Assembly: GCA_958296045.1 (NCBI GenBank)
Contig: CATQHT010000002.1
Coordinates: 744,001-808,000, forward strand
DNA length: 64,000 bases
Direction of reading: 5' to 3'
Source of the DNA: Rhodothermales bacterium
GTDB lineage: Bacteria > Bacteroidota > Rhodothermia > Rhodothermales > Bin80
A model generated the notes under the pieces. The model ran no database searches. It was not told the origin of the DNA and saw nothing but the letters and a program-made list of their open reading frames with translations. Position numbers and translations under genes: made by a program. Position 1 is the stretch's first letter. The number at the start of each line of letters is the position of its first letter. Below, one piece after another: positions 1 through 9,063 of the stretch.

Positions 1-2
1 AC

Positions 3-1046
3 GAATCCAACCCCCAAGCCGGGTGGCACGACTGCGAATACTATCGCAACCTCGGCGACGGCACCTTTGAAGAGGCGGCAAGGGAGATGGGGCTCGCGGT
101 GACTGGGTATGTTAAAGCTGTAATCAGCGGGGACTATAACAACGACGGATGGCCGGATCTGTACGTGTCGCGCTATGGAGATCCCAACCTGCTCCTGCAC
201 AACGTGGGCGGCGTGGCGTTTGAAGAGGTAGCGGCTGTGGCCGGGGTGCAAGAACCGATCGACAGCTTTCCGGCATGGTTTTGGGATGTGGATAACGATG
301 GGTGGCAGGACCTGTTTGTGTCTGGATGGCGGGCAAGTGCGGCAGATGTGGCGGCCGAATACCTAGGGCACGAGCGCGAGGACGCCAGGGCCAAGCTGTA
401 CCGCAACAACCAGGACGGCACCTTTACCGATGTGGCGGGTGCGTTCAGGCTGGACCGAGTGATTTTTGCGATGGGCTCGAACTTCGGGGACCTGGATAAC
501 GACGGCTGGCTCGATTTCTATGTCGGCACGGGGGATCCGAACCTGAGGGCGCTGATACCTAATCGGATGTTCCGCAATGACGCTGGTAAGCGGTTTGTGG
601 AGGTTACCACCTCTGGGGGCTTCGGACATCTGCAGAAGGGCCATGGCGTCGCGTTTGGCGACATCGATGGCGATGGCGACCAGGACGTGTACGCAGTGAT
701 GGGCGGTGCCTTCGAGGGAGACCTCGCCATGAACGTGCTCTTTGAGAATCCTGGCCACGGCAACGAGTGGGTAACGCTCGAGCTGGTAGGTACCCAGAGC
801 AACCGGAGCGCTATCGGCGCGCGCATCCGTGTGGATGTGGTGACCGAAGATGGCCGGCGTTCTATCCATCGTACCGTCTCCGCAGGCGGCAGCTTTGGCG
901 CCTCCAGCCTTTGGCAGGAGGTGGGGCTTGGGCAGGCGACAGCCATCGAAGCCCTCGAGGTCTACTGGCCCGCGCTGGGTAGCGTGCAGCGCCTAGAACG
1001 CGTATCCATGAGGCAGAAAGTGCGCATCGTGGAAGAGGAGCGCTAG
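3..1046 (+). CDS. VCBS/FG-GAP repeat protein with C-terminal ASPIC/UnbV domain (5' end cut by window)
   Basis: The frame is open from base 3, so the N-terminus lies outside the window. The visible part has repeated calcium-binding-like blade motifs of the type DYNNDGWPDLYV, DVDNDGWQDLFV, DLDNDGWLDFYV and DIDGDGDQDVYA, each preceded by a Y-R-N-x-G-D/Q-G-T-F motif. This is the FG-GAP/VCBS beta-propeller pattern of secreted or surface proteins. The last ~100 residues (NEWVTLELVG, SNRSAIGARIRV, then a W-P-L-G-S-VQRL ending) match the ASPIC/UnbV domain that often closes such propellers. The role is probably surface adhesion or carbohydrate/protein binding; no substrate can be read from the sequence. 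It is followed 119 bp later by a TonB-dependent receptor on the same strand. Confidence 0.88.
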   Translation, partial: ESNPQAGWHDCEYYRNLGDGTFEEAAREMGLAVTGYVKAVISGDYNNDGWPDLYVSRYGDPNLLLHNVGGVAFEEVAAVAGVQEPIDSFPAWFWDVDNDGWQDLFVSGWRASAADVAAEYLGHEREDARAKLYRNNQDGTFTDVAGAFRLDRVIFAMGSNFGDLDNDGWLDFYVGTGDPNLRALIPNRMFRNDAGKRFVEVTTSGGFGHLQKGHGVAFGDIDGDGDQDVYAVMGGAFEGDLAMNVLFENPGHGNEWVTLELVGTQSNRSAIGARIRVDVVTEDGRRSIHRTVSAGGSFGASSLWQEVGLGQATAIEALEVYWPALGSVQRLERVSMRQKVRIVEEER

Positions 1047-1165
1047 ATGTGCCCAGAGGCGTGGCGTCCCTGGGCTGCGCAGCCCTGCGCGAAACACCAA
1101 GCACAGCCAACAGTCCTAGGTAGTTCTATCGCATTCCTACACCAATTCCCGTTTTTATTTTCGTC

Positions 1166-3817
1166 GTGATCAAGCGATCCTGCCTGCTGCTGTTGCTGAG
1201 CTCCGTTGGCACCTCCCTTACCTACGGACAGGTGGTTAGCGGCCGGGTGCTGGCAGCGCTTTCGGATTCGGCACTCGCGGGTGCCTCCGTCACGCTGGAG
1301 CGGCATGGCATCGTGGCTCACGGAGCAGCGGCCGACAGCGCAGGCCGCTACTCATTGGTGGTGACGCGCGCTGGTACGTACCGGATCGTGGCTCGCCATG
1401 TAGGCTTTGGGACAAGCGCAGCCGCTATCCATGTCGGGGAGGATCCGGTCACGTATGACTTTAGACTGACGCCAGTGGCCATCGGTATGGAGGAGATCGA
1501 GATCCATGCCGAGCGTTGGCAGCTCGCTTACGATGTCGGCGTGGCTACCAGCCGGGTATCGGCGCGCGATGTGCAGGCGCTCGCCGGGGCAGGCGAGGAT
1601 GTGCTGCAGGCGCTGCGGGTTTTCCCTGGGGTGCAGACGTCAGGTGACTACTCGACGCAGCTCTATATCCGCGGCGGCACTCCAGATCAGAACCTCATCG
1701 TGATTGACGACATCGAGGTATTCAGCCCATACCAGCTCAGCGGCATGGGCAGCCTGCTGAATCCAGAGCTGGTGCGCGAAGTCGAGCTCTATCCGGGCAC
1801 GATGCCCGCCGAGTACGGGGACCGCCTGTCGTCCGCACTGGTGGTAACAACGCGCGAAGGGCGCACCGATGGCGCGCTGCACGGTCGCCTCAACACCACG
1901 ATGATGACGGTGAACGCTACGCTCGAAGGTGCTACTGGCTTTTGGGATGGAAGTTGGATTGCTAGCGGGCGCAAAACGTATTTCGGGTCGTTTGCAAACA
2001 CGCTGGCGCGCAGCATCGGCATATTCAACGAGATAGCGTTTCCCAACTTCGTCGACGGTCATTTCAAGGTCACGCTTCGCCCTGCGCCCCACCACATGAT
2101 GCGTGCTACCGTTCTTGTCAGCCAGGACCGTTTGAGCTGGGTGGTGGACGAGGATGCCGTCGCTTCGCAAGGGGACACAGAAAGCCTGCAGCGTGGCGAC
2201 AAAGACCTCTCACATTCTGCGGCGGGTATCCAGTGGCACTACGTGCCCAGTGCGGCCACCAGCGTGCGCGGCTATGTCAACTGGTACGAAAACCGTGGCG
2301 GCAGCACGCTGGGCGGCGGCTTGCAGGCGTGGATGGGAGGGCTTAAGAATTTTGACAGCCCGTTCGGGCCGCCCGACCCCGTGTTTCCCAGCGATGCGGA
2401 GGCCACCTTCATTCAGGAGGAAGCGTACGCAGTGCGGAAAGTGTCGGCTGGCGTGCGCGCCGCGCTGGCGCGCCACACGCACATGATTGAGGCGGGCGCC
2501 GGAGCGGATCGCCTCACGTCCGCGCTCGACTTAGACTTTCGGGCCAACGAGTTTGCCCAGACCTTTTTTGATGCTATCCGCATGGCTGACCCGCTGGTGT
2601 CCGCGTTGGGCGACATGGCGTACATGGATCGGATGGACATGCGTGTGCATGCCTTTGTACAAGATCGAATCGAGGTGGCAGGAGGCGCGCTGTTTGTGCA
2701 GCCGGCGCTCCGTTACGACTATTTCGGTATTGTGGGGCAGGGTTACCTGACGCCGCGTCTGAGCCTTTCGATGCCATTGGGCACTGGATCCACGGTGCGC
2801 TTTGCTGGTGGACGCTATGTGCAGAGCCCGGGACTGGAAAAGACACTGGACCCGGACGACACCTACAACGCTGCACGCTTCCACAGCCTTGCCGGGTTGG
2901 CGGCCGAGGAAGCTTGGCATGCCGGCGCCAGCCTGTCGCTGAGGATGGGGCGCCGCTGGCATGTGCGGCTGCAGGGGTACCGCAAATGGTATCGTGCGCT
3001 TTTGACCCAAGACTATGCCGTGGAGCCGCGCGCAGTGGCCACCTATTTCCCTACCGGATCCCCAGAGGTTGGAAGGGTGGGACCGCTTACGCCCAGTGCG
3101 TGGGTGATAGCATTTCAGGAGTCTCCAGTGCTGTTGCCTGGTCTAGTCAACACGGGGCGTGGTGCTGGCAGCGGCGCCGAGATTATCGTCGCGCTGAATC
3201 GGCTCCGACCTTCGGACCGGTTCAGTGGCTGGCTGTCCTATGCGCTGGCCGACGCCTGGCGCGAGGCGAGCTATGGAGCCGGACCGCTACGGCGCCCGTT
3301 TGCCTATGACCGGAAGCATACGGTGAGTCTGGTGGCGGCGTGGGAAGTGGCCCCCAGGTGGACGGCCGCGCTCACATGGCGATTCGGCACCGGATTTCCG
3401 TACACGCCAGCCACCGCCATGCGGGCCTTGGTGGTGCTGGTGGAAGACCCGAATGCGCCCGGCGTCACGCAGGAGGTGGTGCTGACGGATCCCAGCACCG
3501 GGTATGCGCGGCTCGTTCCCATGTTTGGCGGGCCAGAAAACCTGTATGCCGCGCGGCTACCCGCCTACCATCGGCTGGACCTGAGGGTCACTTATGAAGC
3601 CCGCTGGGAGGCGCTGGATGTGCGCATATATGCCGAAGCTATCAACGCCTACCATCGGCGCAACACGATAACGAACAAGTACCACGTTGGCACGGATGTC
3701 AAGGAGTGGCTGCATCTGCCATTGGCGCTCAGGCCGCCGCCCGCGCCGACGCTGTACCGGGAACCGATATACGGCTTTCCGTTCGTTCCCAGCCTTGGGC
3801 TTAGCTGCACCTTCTGA
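1166..3817 (+). CDS. TonB-dependent outer-membrane receptor with N-terminal carboxypeptidase-regulatory-like domain
   Basis: The 883-residue protein starts at GTG 1166 with a signal peptide (IKR then a Leu-rich core, cleavage near TYGQ). Residues ~25-105 form a carboxypeptidase-regulatory-like beta-sandwich (SGRVLAALSDSALAGASVTL, GRYSLVVTRAGTYRIVARHVGF), typical of Bacteroidota-type SusC-like and other receptors. The plug follows (DVLQALRVFPGVQTSGDYST, YIRGGTPDQNLIVIDDIEV, AEYGDRLSSALVV). The remainder is a beta-barrel with alternating aromatic/polar strands ending in C-terminal Phe. No SusD partner gene is adjacent, so it is not an obvious SusCD pair. Uptake substrate unknown. Confidence 0.92.
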   Translation: MIKRSCLLLLLSSVGTSLTYGQVVSGRVLAALSDSALAGASVTLERHGIVAHGAAADSAGRYSLVVTRAGTYRIVARHVGFGTSAAAIHVGEDPVTYDFRLTPVAIGMEEIEIHAERWQLAYDVGVATSRVSARDVQALAGAGEDVLQALRVFPGVQTSGDYSTQLYIRGGTPDQNLIVIDDIEVFSPYQLSGMGSLLNPELVREVELYPGTMPAEYGDRLSSALVVTTREGRTDGALHGRLNTTMMTVNATLEGATGFWDGSWIASGRKTYFGSFANTLARSIGIFNEIAFPNFVDGHFKVTLRPAPHHMMRATVLVSQDRLSWVVDEDAVASQGDTESLQRGDKDLSHSAAGIQWHYVPSAATSVRGYVNWYENRGGSTLGGGLQAWMGGLKNFDSPFGPPDPVFPSDAEATFIQEEAYAVRKVSAGVRAALARHTHMIEAGAGADRLTSALDLDFRANEFAQTFFDAIRMADPLVSALGDMAYMDRMDMRVHAFVQDRIEVAGGALFVQPALRYDYFGIVGQGYLTPRLSLSMPLGTGSTVRFAGGRYVQSPGLEKTLDPDDTYNAARFHSLAGLAAEEAWHAGASLSLRMGRRWHVRLQGYRKWYRALLTQDYAVEPRAVATYFPTGSPEVGRVGPLTPSAWVIAFQESPVLLPGLVNTGRGAGSGAEIIVALNRLRPSDRFSGWLSYALADAWREASYGAGPLRRPFAYDRKHTVSLVAAWEVAPRWTAALTWRFGTGFPYTPATAMRALVVLVEDPNAPGVTQEVVLTDPSTGYARLVPMFGGPENLYAARLPAYHRLDLRVTYEARWEALDVRIYAEAINAYHRRNTITNKYHVGTDVKEWLHLPLALRPPPAPTLYREPIYGFPFVPSLGLSCTF

Positions 3818-3832
3818 CCCTGATGCAAGGTC

Positions 3833-5707
3833 ATGGCTCGTCGACACAGGACCGGGATAGCTGCCAGGACATTTCTGCGTATCTGGCAAAACCTGGGGAT
3901 TGGGATTGTAATATGCGCAGGCTGCTGTCTGGCTCCGATTGCCCGTTCTCAGCCTACTGAACAGGGCTTTACAGACGCCGCCCGGTTTGGCGTCTTGCTA
4001 CAGTCAACGGAAGCGTACTTGAATCTCATCACTTCACTGGGTGACGGCCAGCCGTGGAGCGATTCTGCGGCGGTGCATCGGCACCTGGCGCAGTTGGCAC
4101 TGGTGTTGCCTGGCGAGGTGATGCGCGAAGTGGCAGTGGGTGACCTTCGGCATGCCCCAGAGAAGGCGCAGATCCTGCCTGGTGCGGGCGCGCGCCTAAG
4201 GAATTGGTGGCGGCGTCAGGATCCGCTACCGGCCTCGCCGCTCAATGAACGCCTGGTCGAGCATGTGCAGCGGGTGCTGCACGCCGAGGCCCATTTGGGT
4301 TCCGGCATGCGACCGACCAGGCTCGATGACCGCGGCGAGATATACGTGATGTACGGGCGCCCAGAGCGCGAGCTCGTCGTCCGCTTTGACGATCCCGAGT
4401 TCACGGATCAGATCTACCAGTTCGGGCTGGCTATCAATCAGTCCGACTTTCCAGACAACGTGTTTTGGCGCTACGGGCACATTGACGGAAGCGGTCATTA
4501 CCTGTTTCTGCTCAAGGATGGCCAGTACAGGATCGGCCAGACGACAGATCTGTTGCCCAGGATGCTGCGGAGTGGCTTTTCGCCGGATCCGCGTGGTAGG
4601 AGGCGTGCGCAGATGGCGCTGGCCACGATGCGGACGATATATCGGCAGCTTGCTGCTGAGGATCCGGTATTTCTGGAGCGTTACAGCGCGGTGGATAGCT
4701 ATCTTGCGGCGCAAGAAGCGCCGGGGCGCGTGGCGTCTCGCGTGTTGGGAGAGGCATTCAGAAGGACGGTGCTGGACCAGGACGATTACACGGAGCTGCA
4801 GCCGGGGGGCAATGAGCGTCCCCCCAGCGAGGTAATTCAGAGCACGATCACGTCTTCTAGGGTGAAGGATGCGCAGCTGGCCTACCAGCGTTCGGTGTTA
4901 ATGCCGCCCGACTATTCGGAGGTGCACCGGATGGTGCGAAACCTCCCCATGGGTTTGCGCACCGCACGGTTTCTGGATCGGGACGGAACGACGCGCACGG
5001 AGCTGTATTGGGGGCCGGAGCCTGGAGCGCTGCGCAGCACGGCACTTGAGGAAGACTACGCGTTGCACCTGACGGCTGTGCAGATGGGGCCTGACTATGT
5101 GCGGCGCGCGGTGTCGGTCAGCTCTATCCGCATCCAGGACCTGCCGCGTGGGCGTGACGCGGTCATCCCTGCGCAGCAGGCGATCGTACGCGGCGACACC
5201 GGCCTGTACCATCTTGCTGTGCAGTGGGACCTCTACCGGTTGACCGCAAGGCGTGTCAGAGGAGAGCGTATCGCGGCTGGGGCCAGGCATGTTGATTCGC
5301 TCAGCGCGCTGGATGCCGCTGGGACTGCATTGGAGATGAGTGACCTCAAGCCGGTCATGATGTGGTCTGCGGTGGAGCTGGTCGGGGAATCTGTTCCGTA
5401 TCCGTTTATGCAGGTCGCATCGGACATGCCGCTTGGGCTGTATTTCGAGCTTTATCATCTTACCTATGACCGTGACGACTATACGCGGTACAGTGTAACG
5501 TACCGTATCGCTGGTCAGGGGCCGGATGGTGCCGGGAGGAGCCCTACCTCAGTGACAGCGAGTTATACGGGAACCGCCATGCGTGATCAGCAGGAGGTGC
5601 TTCTGGACCTGACCGAATGGGCGGGGCCGGTGACGGTGACGGTAGCTGCGCGTGACCTGACGACCGGGCACACGGCACGTCGCTCCATAGATTTTGAGCT
5701 GTACTGA
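3833..5707 (+). CDS. GWxTD domain-containing secreted protein
   Basis: 624 residues. An N-terminal basic stretch and hydrophobic segment (IGIVICAGCCLAPIA) act as a signal peptide. Residues ~115-200 carry the family pattern: a W-W/R-R-x-D-P-x-P-x-(T/S)-P-x-N-E segment followed by LDDRGEIYVMYGRPERE, which corresponds to the 'TDRGRIYILLGPPDE' core of GWxTD proteins; the GW-TD residues themselves are changed here. The C-terminal half is beta-rich and of unknown function. The GWxTD family is common in Rhodothermota and relatives but has no assigned biochemical role. Its TGA stop overlaps the ATG of the next gene (TGATG at 5705-5709), so translation of the two is probably coupled. Confidence 0.8.
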   Translation: MARRHRTGIAARTFLRIWQNLGIGIVICAGCCLAPIARSQPTEQGFTDAARFGVLLQSTEAYLNLITSLGDGQPWSDSAAVHRHLAQLALVLPGEVMREVAVGDLRHAPEKAQILPGAGARLRNWWRRQDPLPASPLNERLVEHVQRVLHAEAHLGSGMRPTRLDDRGEIYVMYGRPERELVVRFDDPEFTDQIYQFGLAINQSDFPDNVFWRYGHIDGSGHYLFLLKDGQYRIGQTTDLLPRMLRSGFSPDPRGRRRAQMALATMRTIYRQLAAEDPVFLERYSAVDSYLAAQEAPGRVASRVLGEAFRRTVLDQDDYTELQPGGNERPPSEVIQSTITSSRVKDAQLAYQRSVLMPPDYSEVHRMVRNLPMGLRTARFLDRDGTTRTELYWGPEPGALRSTALEEDYALHLTAVQMGPDYVRRAVSVSSIRIQDLPRGRDAVIPAQQAIVRGDTGLYHLAVQWDLYRLTARRVRGERIAAGARHVDSLSALDAAGTALEMSDLKPVMMWSAVELVGESVPYPFMQVASDMPLGLYFELYHLTYDRDDYTRYSVTYRIAGQGPDGAGRSPTSVTASYTGTAMRDQQEVLLDLTEWAGPVTVTVAARDLTTGHTARRSIDFELY

Positions 5708-6054
5708 TGGCGCGATCCGAAGTGCAGCGGCAGGACTTTTTTCAGGCCGTGTGGCAGGTTGTGGCGCGTATTCCGCACGGGAGGGTAACGACCTATGGCC
5801 ACATCGCCGGGCACTTGGGCGTTAAGAGTGCTGCGCGCACCGTAGGTTGGGCATTGCGAGCTGCACGCCACGCGGATCTACCGTGTCATCGCGTGGTAAA
5901 CCGTTTCGGTGCCTTGACCGGCGCGCGGAGCTTTGATGGACCCTACCAGATGCGCGAGCTTCTGCTGCAAGAAGGCGTCGCCTTTGATGAAGAGGGGTGC
6001 GTAATTCTAGCGCGGCACCTCTGGATACCGGGTGAGTCCCGCACTCTGGCATGA
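5707..6054 (+). CDS. MGMT-family methylated-DNA-protein cysteine methyltransferase domain protein
   Basis: 115 residues, corresponding to only the DNA-binding/active-site domain of O6-alkylguanine-DNA alkyltransferases. The helix-turn-helix part (ARIPHGRVTTYGHIAGHLG) and the active-site loop LPCHRVVNRFGALTG are visible; the acceptor cysteine is Cys60 in the PCHRV motif. In alkyltransferase-like (ATL) proteins this Cys is replaced, usually by Trp, so the retained Cys argues for real dealkylation activity although the N-terminal domain is absent. It is translationally coupled to the GWxTD gene through a TGATG overlap, which looks like operon packing rather than a functional link. Confidence 0.87.
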   Translation: MARSEVQRQDFFQAVWQVVARIPHGRVTTYGHIAGHLGVKSAARTVGWALRAARHADLPCHRVVNRFGALTGARSFDGPYQMRELLLQEGVAFDEEGCVILARHLWIPGESRTLA

Positions 6055-6401
6055 CTGTGCTGCACAAGGCCTGCTTTAGCTCTAGCATGCCCCAGTATCT
6101 TATGCTTCGGGGTCTATGTGCGCCGGCGGCAGTCCGAATAGTGCCCCAGCTGGAGGCCGCAGCAAGACGTGAGAGAGAACACTGTGGCTCAAGGCAGCCG
6201 CAGGCGCCTGTGTGCTTGCTCAGAAGATGCCTTGTCGACGCCGCTGCAAGCGCTCTCGTCAAGCATTGTGGCTTTTGCACTCCAGACGGATAGGAATTGT
6301 GCCTTTGTACGTAAATTGGGTCGAAATTCGAGGCGTGTTGGTGGTTGGCGGCAGGCGCCGACAGGATAGGGGCCTGACCAGCCCGGTTCCGGGATGATCT
6401 G
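6055..6401. other. Intergenic region before the defence-like cluster
   Basis: About 350 bp without a supportable gene on either strand. It separates the GWxTD/MGMT pair from the TerB-type gene and must contain the promoter of the latter if the cluster is expressed independently. No clear -35/-10 pair, operator or terminator could be identified by eye. Confidence 0.6.
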
Positions 6402-8597
6402 ATGAGTGACCGAGACGACTTTTTCTACTTCCCGTTTCACGAAGGCCGGGATTCTCAACGTATCAGCCGGCTGGCGAATGTTGTCAGGATCAAGGATGTG
6501 GATTCGGCCTACGCATCTCGCTGGGTACCAGAGGGTGAGCTGGTCACCATTGCTGGCCGCGAAATCGATGGAGGAATCTACCTTGGTGCAGGACCCCCGA
6601 GAATTAAGCCGCCACCCTACTGCACATTAACTTACCACACACAATCAGTCCGAACTCCGTGGATTGACCCTGATTTACCGGTCAGTCCGCCGAATAGGAG
6701 TAGGTGGGTCTCGATCTATCCTGACAATCTGAGAGGTTACGCGCAGCAGGACGAGGATTTGCGCGGCAGTTACTTGGATTGGCTGTCGTCAGATAAGTGC
6801 TACTGGAATGGGGTGTGCGTCAGCTACCTGCTGACCTATTTCTACGGCTTAGAATTCCGGTTCTATGTTGATGATGCGGACCCCGAGGAGCGGGAGTCAA
6901 TCATTCTTGAGGTCTTACGACTGCAAGAACTCTGCCAATATCACAAAGATATGCTAGATGTGGCGCTCCCTTTTCTGCTGTGCGCCAACGCAGTTGTGGA
7001 GCGCTTCAAGTATGAATCTCCAATTGAGGGGGAATGGACCCATGACTTGATCGGTACCGGCTATTTTATGGACACGGTTGCCGTCAATTATGCACTGGGT
7101 CGCAGGATTGCTCAAGGCAAGGCCATCGATGCGGACTGGGTGCTGGCATGGGCTGTGGGTAAGCTGGGAAGTTTGCGCCTGCTGATGTCCAGCGAGACCG
7201 TGACAGAGCGGTTTGTGAAGCTCTTTCGCCTACTGTTCAAGGCCAAGTATCCTGGTGGCATCAAGGTCATCCCAGACGACCTTCCCCAGTTGACCTTCAA
7301 ATATCGCGCGGCTTCCGGCCTCTTTGAATGCGATATTGGCGATATGCTAGGACATGTTCCTGACGCTTTTCAATCGCAGGAGCTCTGGTTGGCCGCGAAA
7401 ACTGTAATGGCTGAGGCTGTCGCGGCATTCAGCCCATATGCCCAATGGGTTTTCGACAATCCTGAACTTGAGGATTCGCTCTATGCGCACCTACTGCTGC
7501 CGGAGCAACTGAAGCCCCTGTATTCGTGCAAAGAGGTCGATGGGCATCAAGCCTGGCTGGACGAGATTGCACAGCAGGGTGCGGCGGGCGATCTAACGTT
7601 GAGCACCGTCACGCTACGGATCGTGGGGGACACTGATCGGGTCTCTCACGAGGTCCAGACGAGGTGGGCCGCCGAGTGGCTCATGAAAATGGGATACGGC
7701 CTAGTGCCACAGCATAAGTTCGCACTGTGGCGTCTGGACCCCAGGCATCCAGCAATCATCTACCGGATTCCCAAAGAATCGCCGCGCGTATCGACGTACA
7801 AGACCAGATATCAGAGTGCGCTCTTGGCGGTTACTACGGGCGTCTATGTGGCCCGTATCGGAAGTCAGAAGGAGCCAATGGCGCCCGAAGTGCGTGAGGC
7901 GTTGTTTACGTTCATCCAGAAGGTCACGCCGGGTCGGGGAGAGCAGGCACGCCTGAGGGTGGATGTGGAATGGCTGACCGCGGTACACCTGTCGATCAGA
8001 TTCGTGAAACAGCTGGCTTCAGCGCCTGCGGTGACAAAGAGGCGGGCGCGCGAGGCTGCGCTGTCGGTAGCGGTGGCTCTCGGCGCGTTGGCATCCAAGA
8101 AGCTCCCAGCGCTTAAAAGGGTTTACGGGCTTCTGGGCCACGATGAAGCGAAGGCCTCGAGCGACCTGCACTCCCGGCTCAAGCTGGTCTCCCGCCCGAA
8201 GAAGAAGGTGGCAAAGCGCGCGCGAGATGGCGTGCGCCTGGATGCAAAAAAGGTTAGCGCTGTTCAGACGGCCACAGGGCGGGTCCGGCGGATGCTTGAC
8301 GAAGTGCTGGGCGAGGACGAGGTTTCCGTGGGCGCCACAGAAGGCAGCTCTGACGTGACGGTGGTCTTGGACGCTTCGCACCAGGCATTTCTACGCGCAC
8401 TGGTGGTGTCCATGGAATGGGAAGCCTCGGCCGCGGCAGATCTGGCACGGCAGCACAACCTTATGCTCGAAGGTGCGATTGAAGAGCTTAACACCTGGAG
8501 CAGCGACCGATATGACGAGCTGCTGGTAGAAGAATACGGCAGCTACGAGCTCAACGTCGATGTCGTGCGCCAGCTTGGTGCGGAGCTTGGGAATTGA
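6402..8597 (+). CDS. TerB-N / TerB-C domain protein, first gene of a BrxD-BrxHI cluster
   Basis: 731 residues, starting at ATG 6402. The N-terminal ~200 residues carry the TerB-N signature (ASRWVPEGELVTIAGREIDG, followed by IYLG, a proline-rich linker and SIYPDNLRGYAQQ). The C-terminal ~150 residues (VRRMLDEVLGEDEV, LDASHQAFLRALV, WEASAAADLARQHNLMLEGA, IEELNTWSSDRYDELLVEE) match TerB-C, which folds next to TerB-type domains. No classical TerB metal-binding acidic motif is evident in the middle. Proteins with this architecture recur beside BrxD-type ATPases and Lhr-like helicases in genomic islands; a scaffold or sensor role is plausible but unproven. The next gene follows after a 466-bp gap on the same strand. 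Confidence 0.8.
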   Translation: MSDRDDFFYFPFHEGRDSQRISRLANVVRIKDVDSAYASRWVPEGELVTIAGREIDGGIYLGAGPPRIKPPPYCTLTYHTQSVRTPWIDPDLPVSPPNRSRWVSIYPDNLRGYAQQDEDLRGSYLDWLSSDKCYWNGVCVSYLLTYFYGLEFRFYVDDADPEERESIILEVLRLQELCQYHKDMLDVALPFLLCANAVVERFKYESPIEGEWTHDLIGTGYFMDTVAVNYALGRRIAQGKAIDADWVLAWAVGKLGSLRLLMSSETVTERFVKLFRLLFKAKYPGGIKVIPDDLPQLTFKYRAASGLFECDIGDMLGHVPDAFQSQELWLAAKTVMAEAVAAFSPYAQWVFDNPELEDSLYAHLLLPEQLKPLYSCKEVDGHQAWLDEIAQQGAAGDLTLSTVTLRIVGDTDRVSHEVQTRWAAEWLMKMGYGLVPQHKFALWRLDPRHPAIIYRIPKESPRVSTYKTRYQSALLAVTTGVYVARIGSQKEPMAPEVREALFTFIQKVTPGRGEQARLRVDVEWLTAVHLSIRFVKQLASAPAVTKRRAREAALSVAVALGALASKKLPALKRVYGLLGHDEAKASSDLHSRLKLVSRPKKKVAKRARDGVRLDAKKVSAVQTATGRVRRMLDEVLGEDEVSVGATEGSSDVTVVLDASHQAFLRALVVSMEWEASAAADLARQHNLMLEGAIEELNTWSSDRYDELLVEEYGSYELNVDVVRQLGAELGN

Positions 8598-9063
8598 CTG
8601 CCGCGGCTAATGCCTCAAAGGAGGCAAGGGTCCTTGGGCCCAGTTGGCGTTTCAGGTGGCGACATCCCTTCCGGCACCGCTGTGCAGCCCGCATGGCTAT
8701 GCAGGTGATCGGTTGCGTAGCGACCTGGCCGATCCTTGGATGGATGGCCAGAGGAGTGCAGCACAGCCGTTGCAACCCTGCAGTGGAGGCATTGGCACGC
8801 ACCTTCGGGAACAGTTGCTTTCAGCGTAGGTACAATGGGAGGTAATCTGCAGACTGTTGGGGCATGTTCGGGACATGCATGTCCAGGGAGTGCATGTGCG
8901 CTATTGATGTGCGCTATTGACGTGAGTTGGCGGCAGCATGGCAGCTTCATAAGAATGTGCTAGAGCTGCATTGGGAATGGCGCAGCAGTCACGATGATTG
9001 GCTGCGCTGCCCAAAGGTCAATGCACCGGTGTCGGGTGTTCCTTAGTTCATAAATTGCGCTTT
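8598..9063. other. Intergenic region inside the TerB-BrxD-BrxHI cluster
   Basis: 466 bp with no convincing coding capacity, unusually long for a gap between co-directional partner genes. It includes a 13-bp direct tandem repeat (separate entry) about 145 bp before the BrxD-type start and several TGCATGT-like words. It probably holds a second promoter, so the BrxD/BrxHI pair may be controlled separately from the TerB-type gene. Confidence 0.5.
8894..8919 (+). repeat. 13-bp tandem direct repeat upstream of the BrxD-type gene
   Basis: The unit ATGTGCGCTATTG occurs twice with no spacer (8894-8906 and 8907-8919) and is followed by a partial third copy beginning ACGTG. It lies about 145 bp before the BrxD-type start codon. 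Head-to-tail repeats in this position can be binding sites for a regulator; that function is inferred from position only. Confidence 0.55.
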
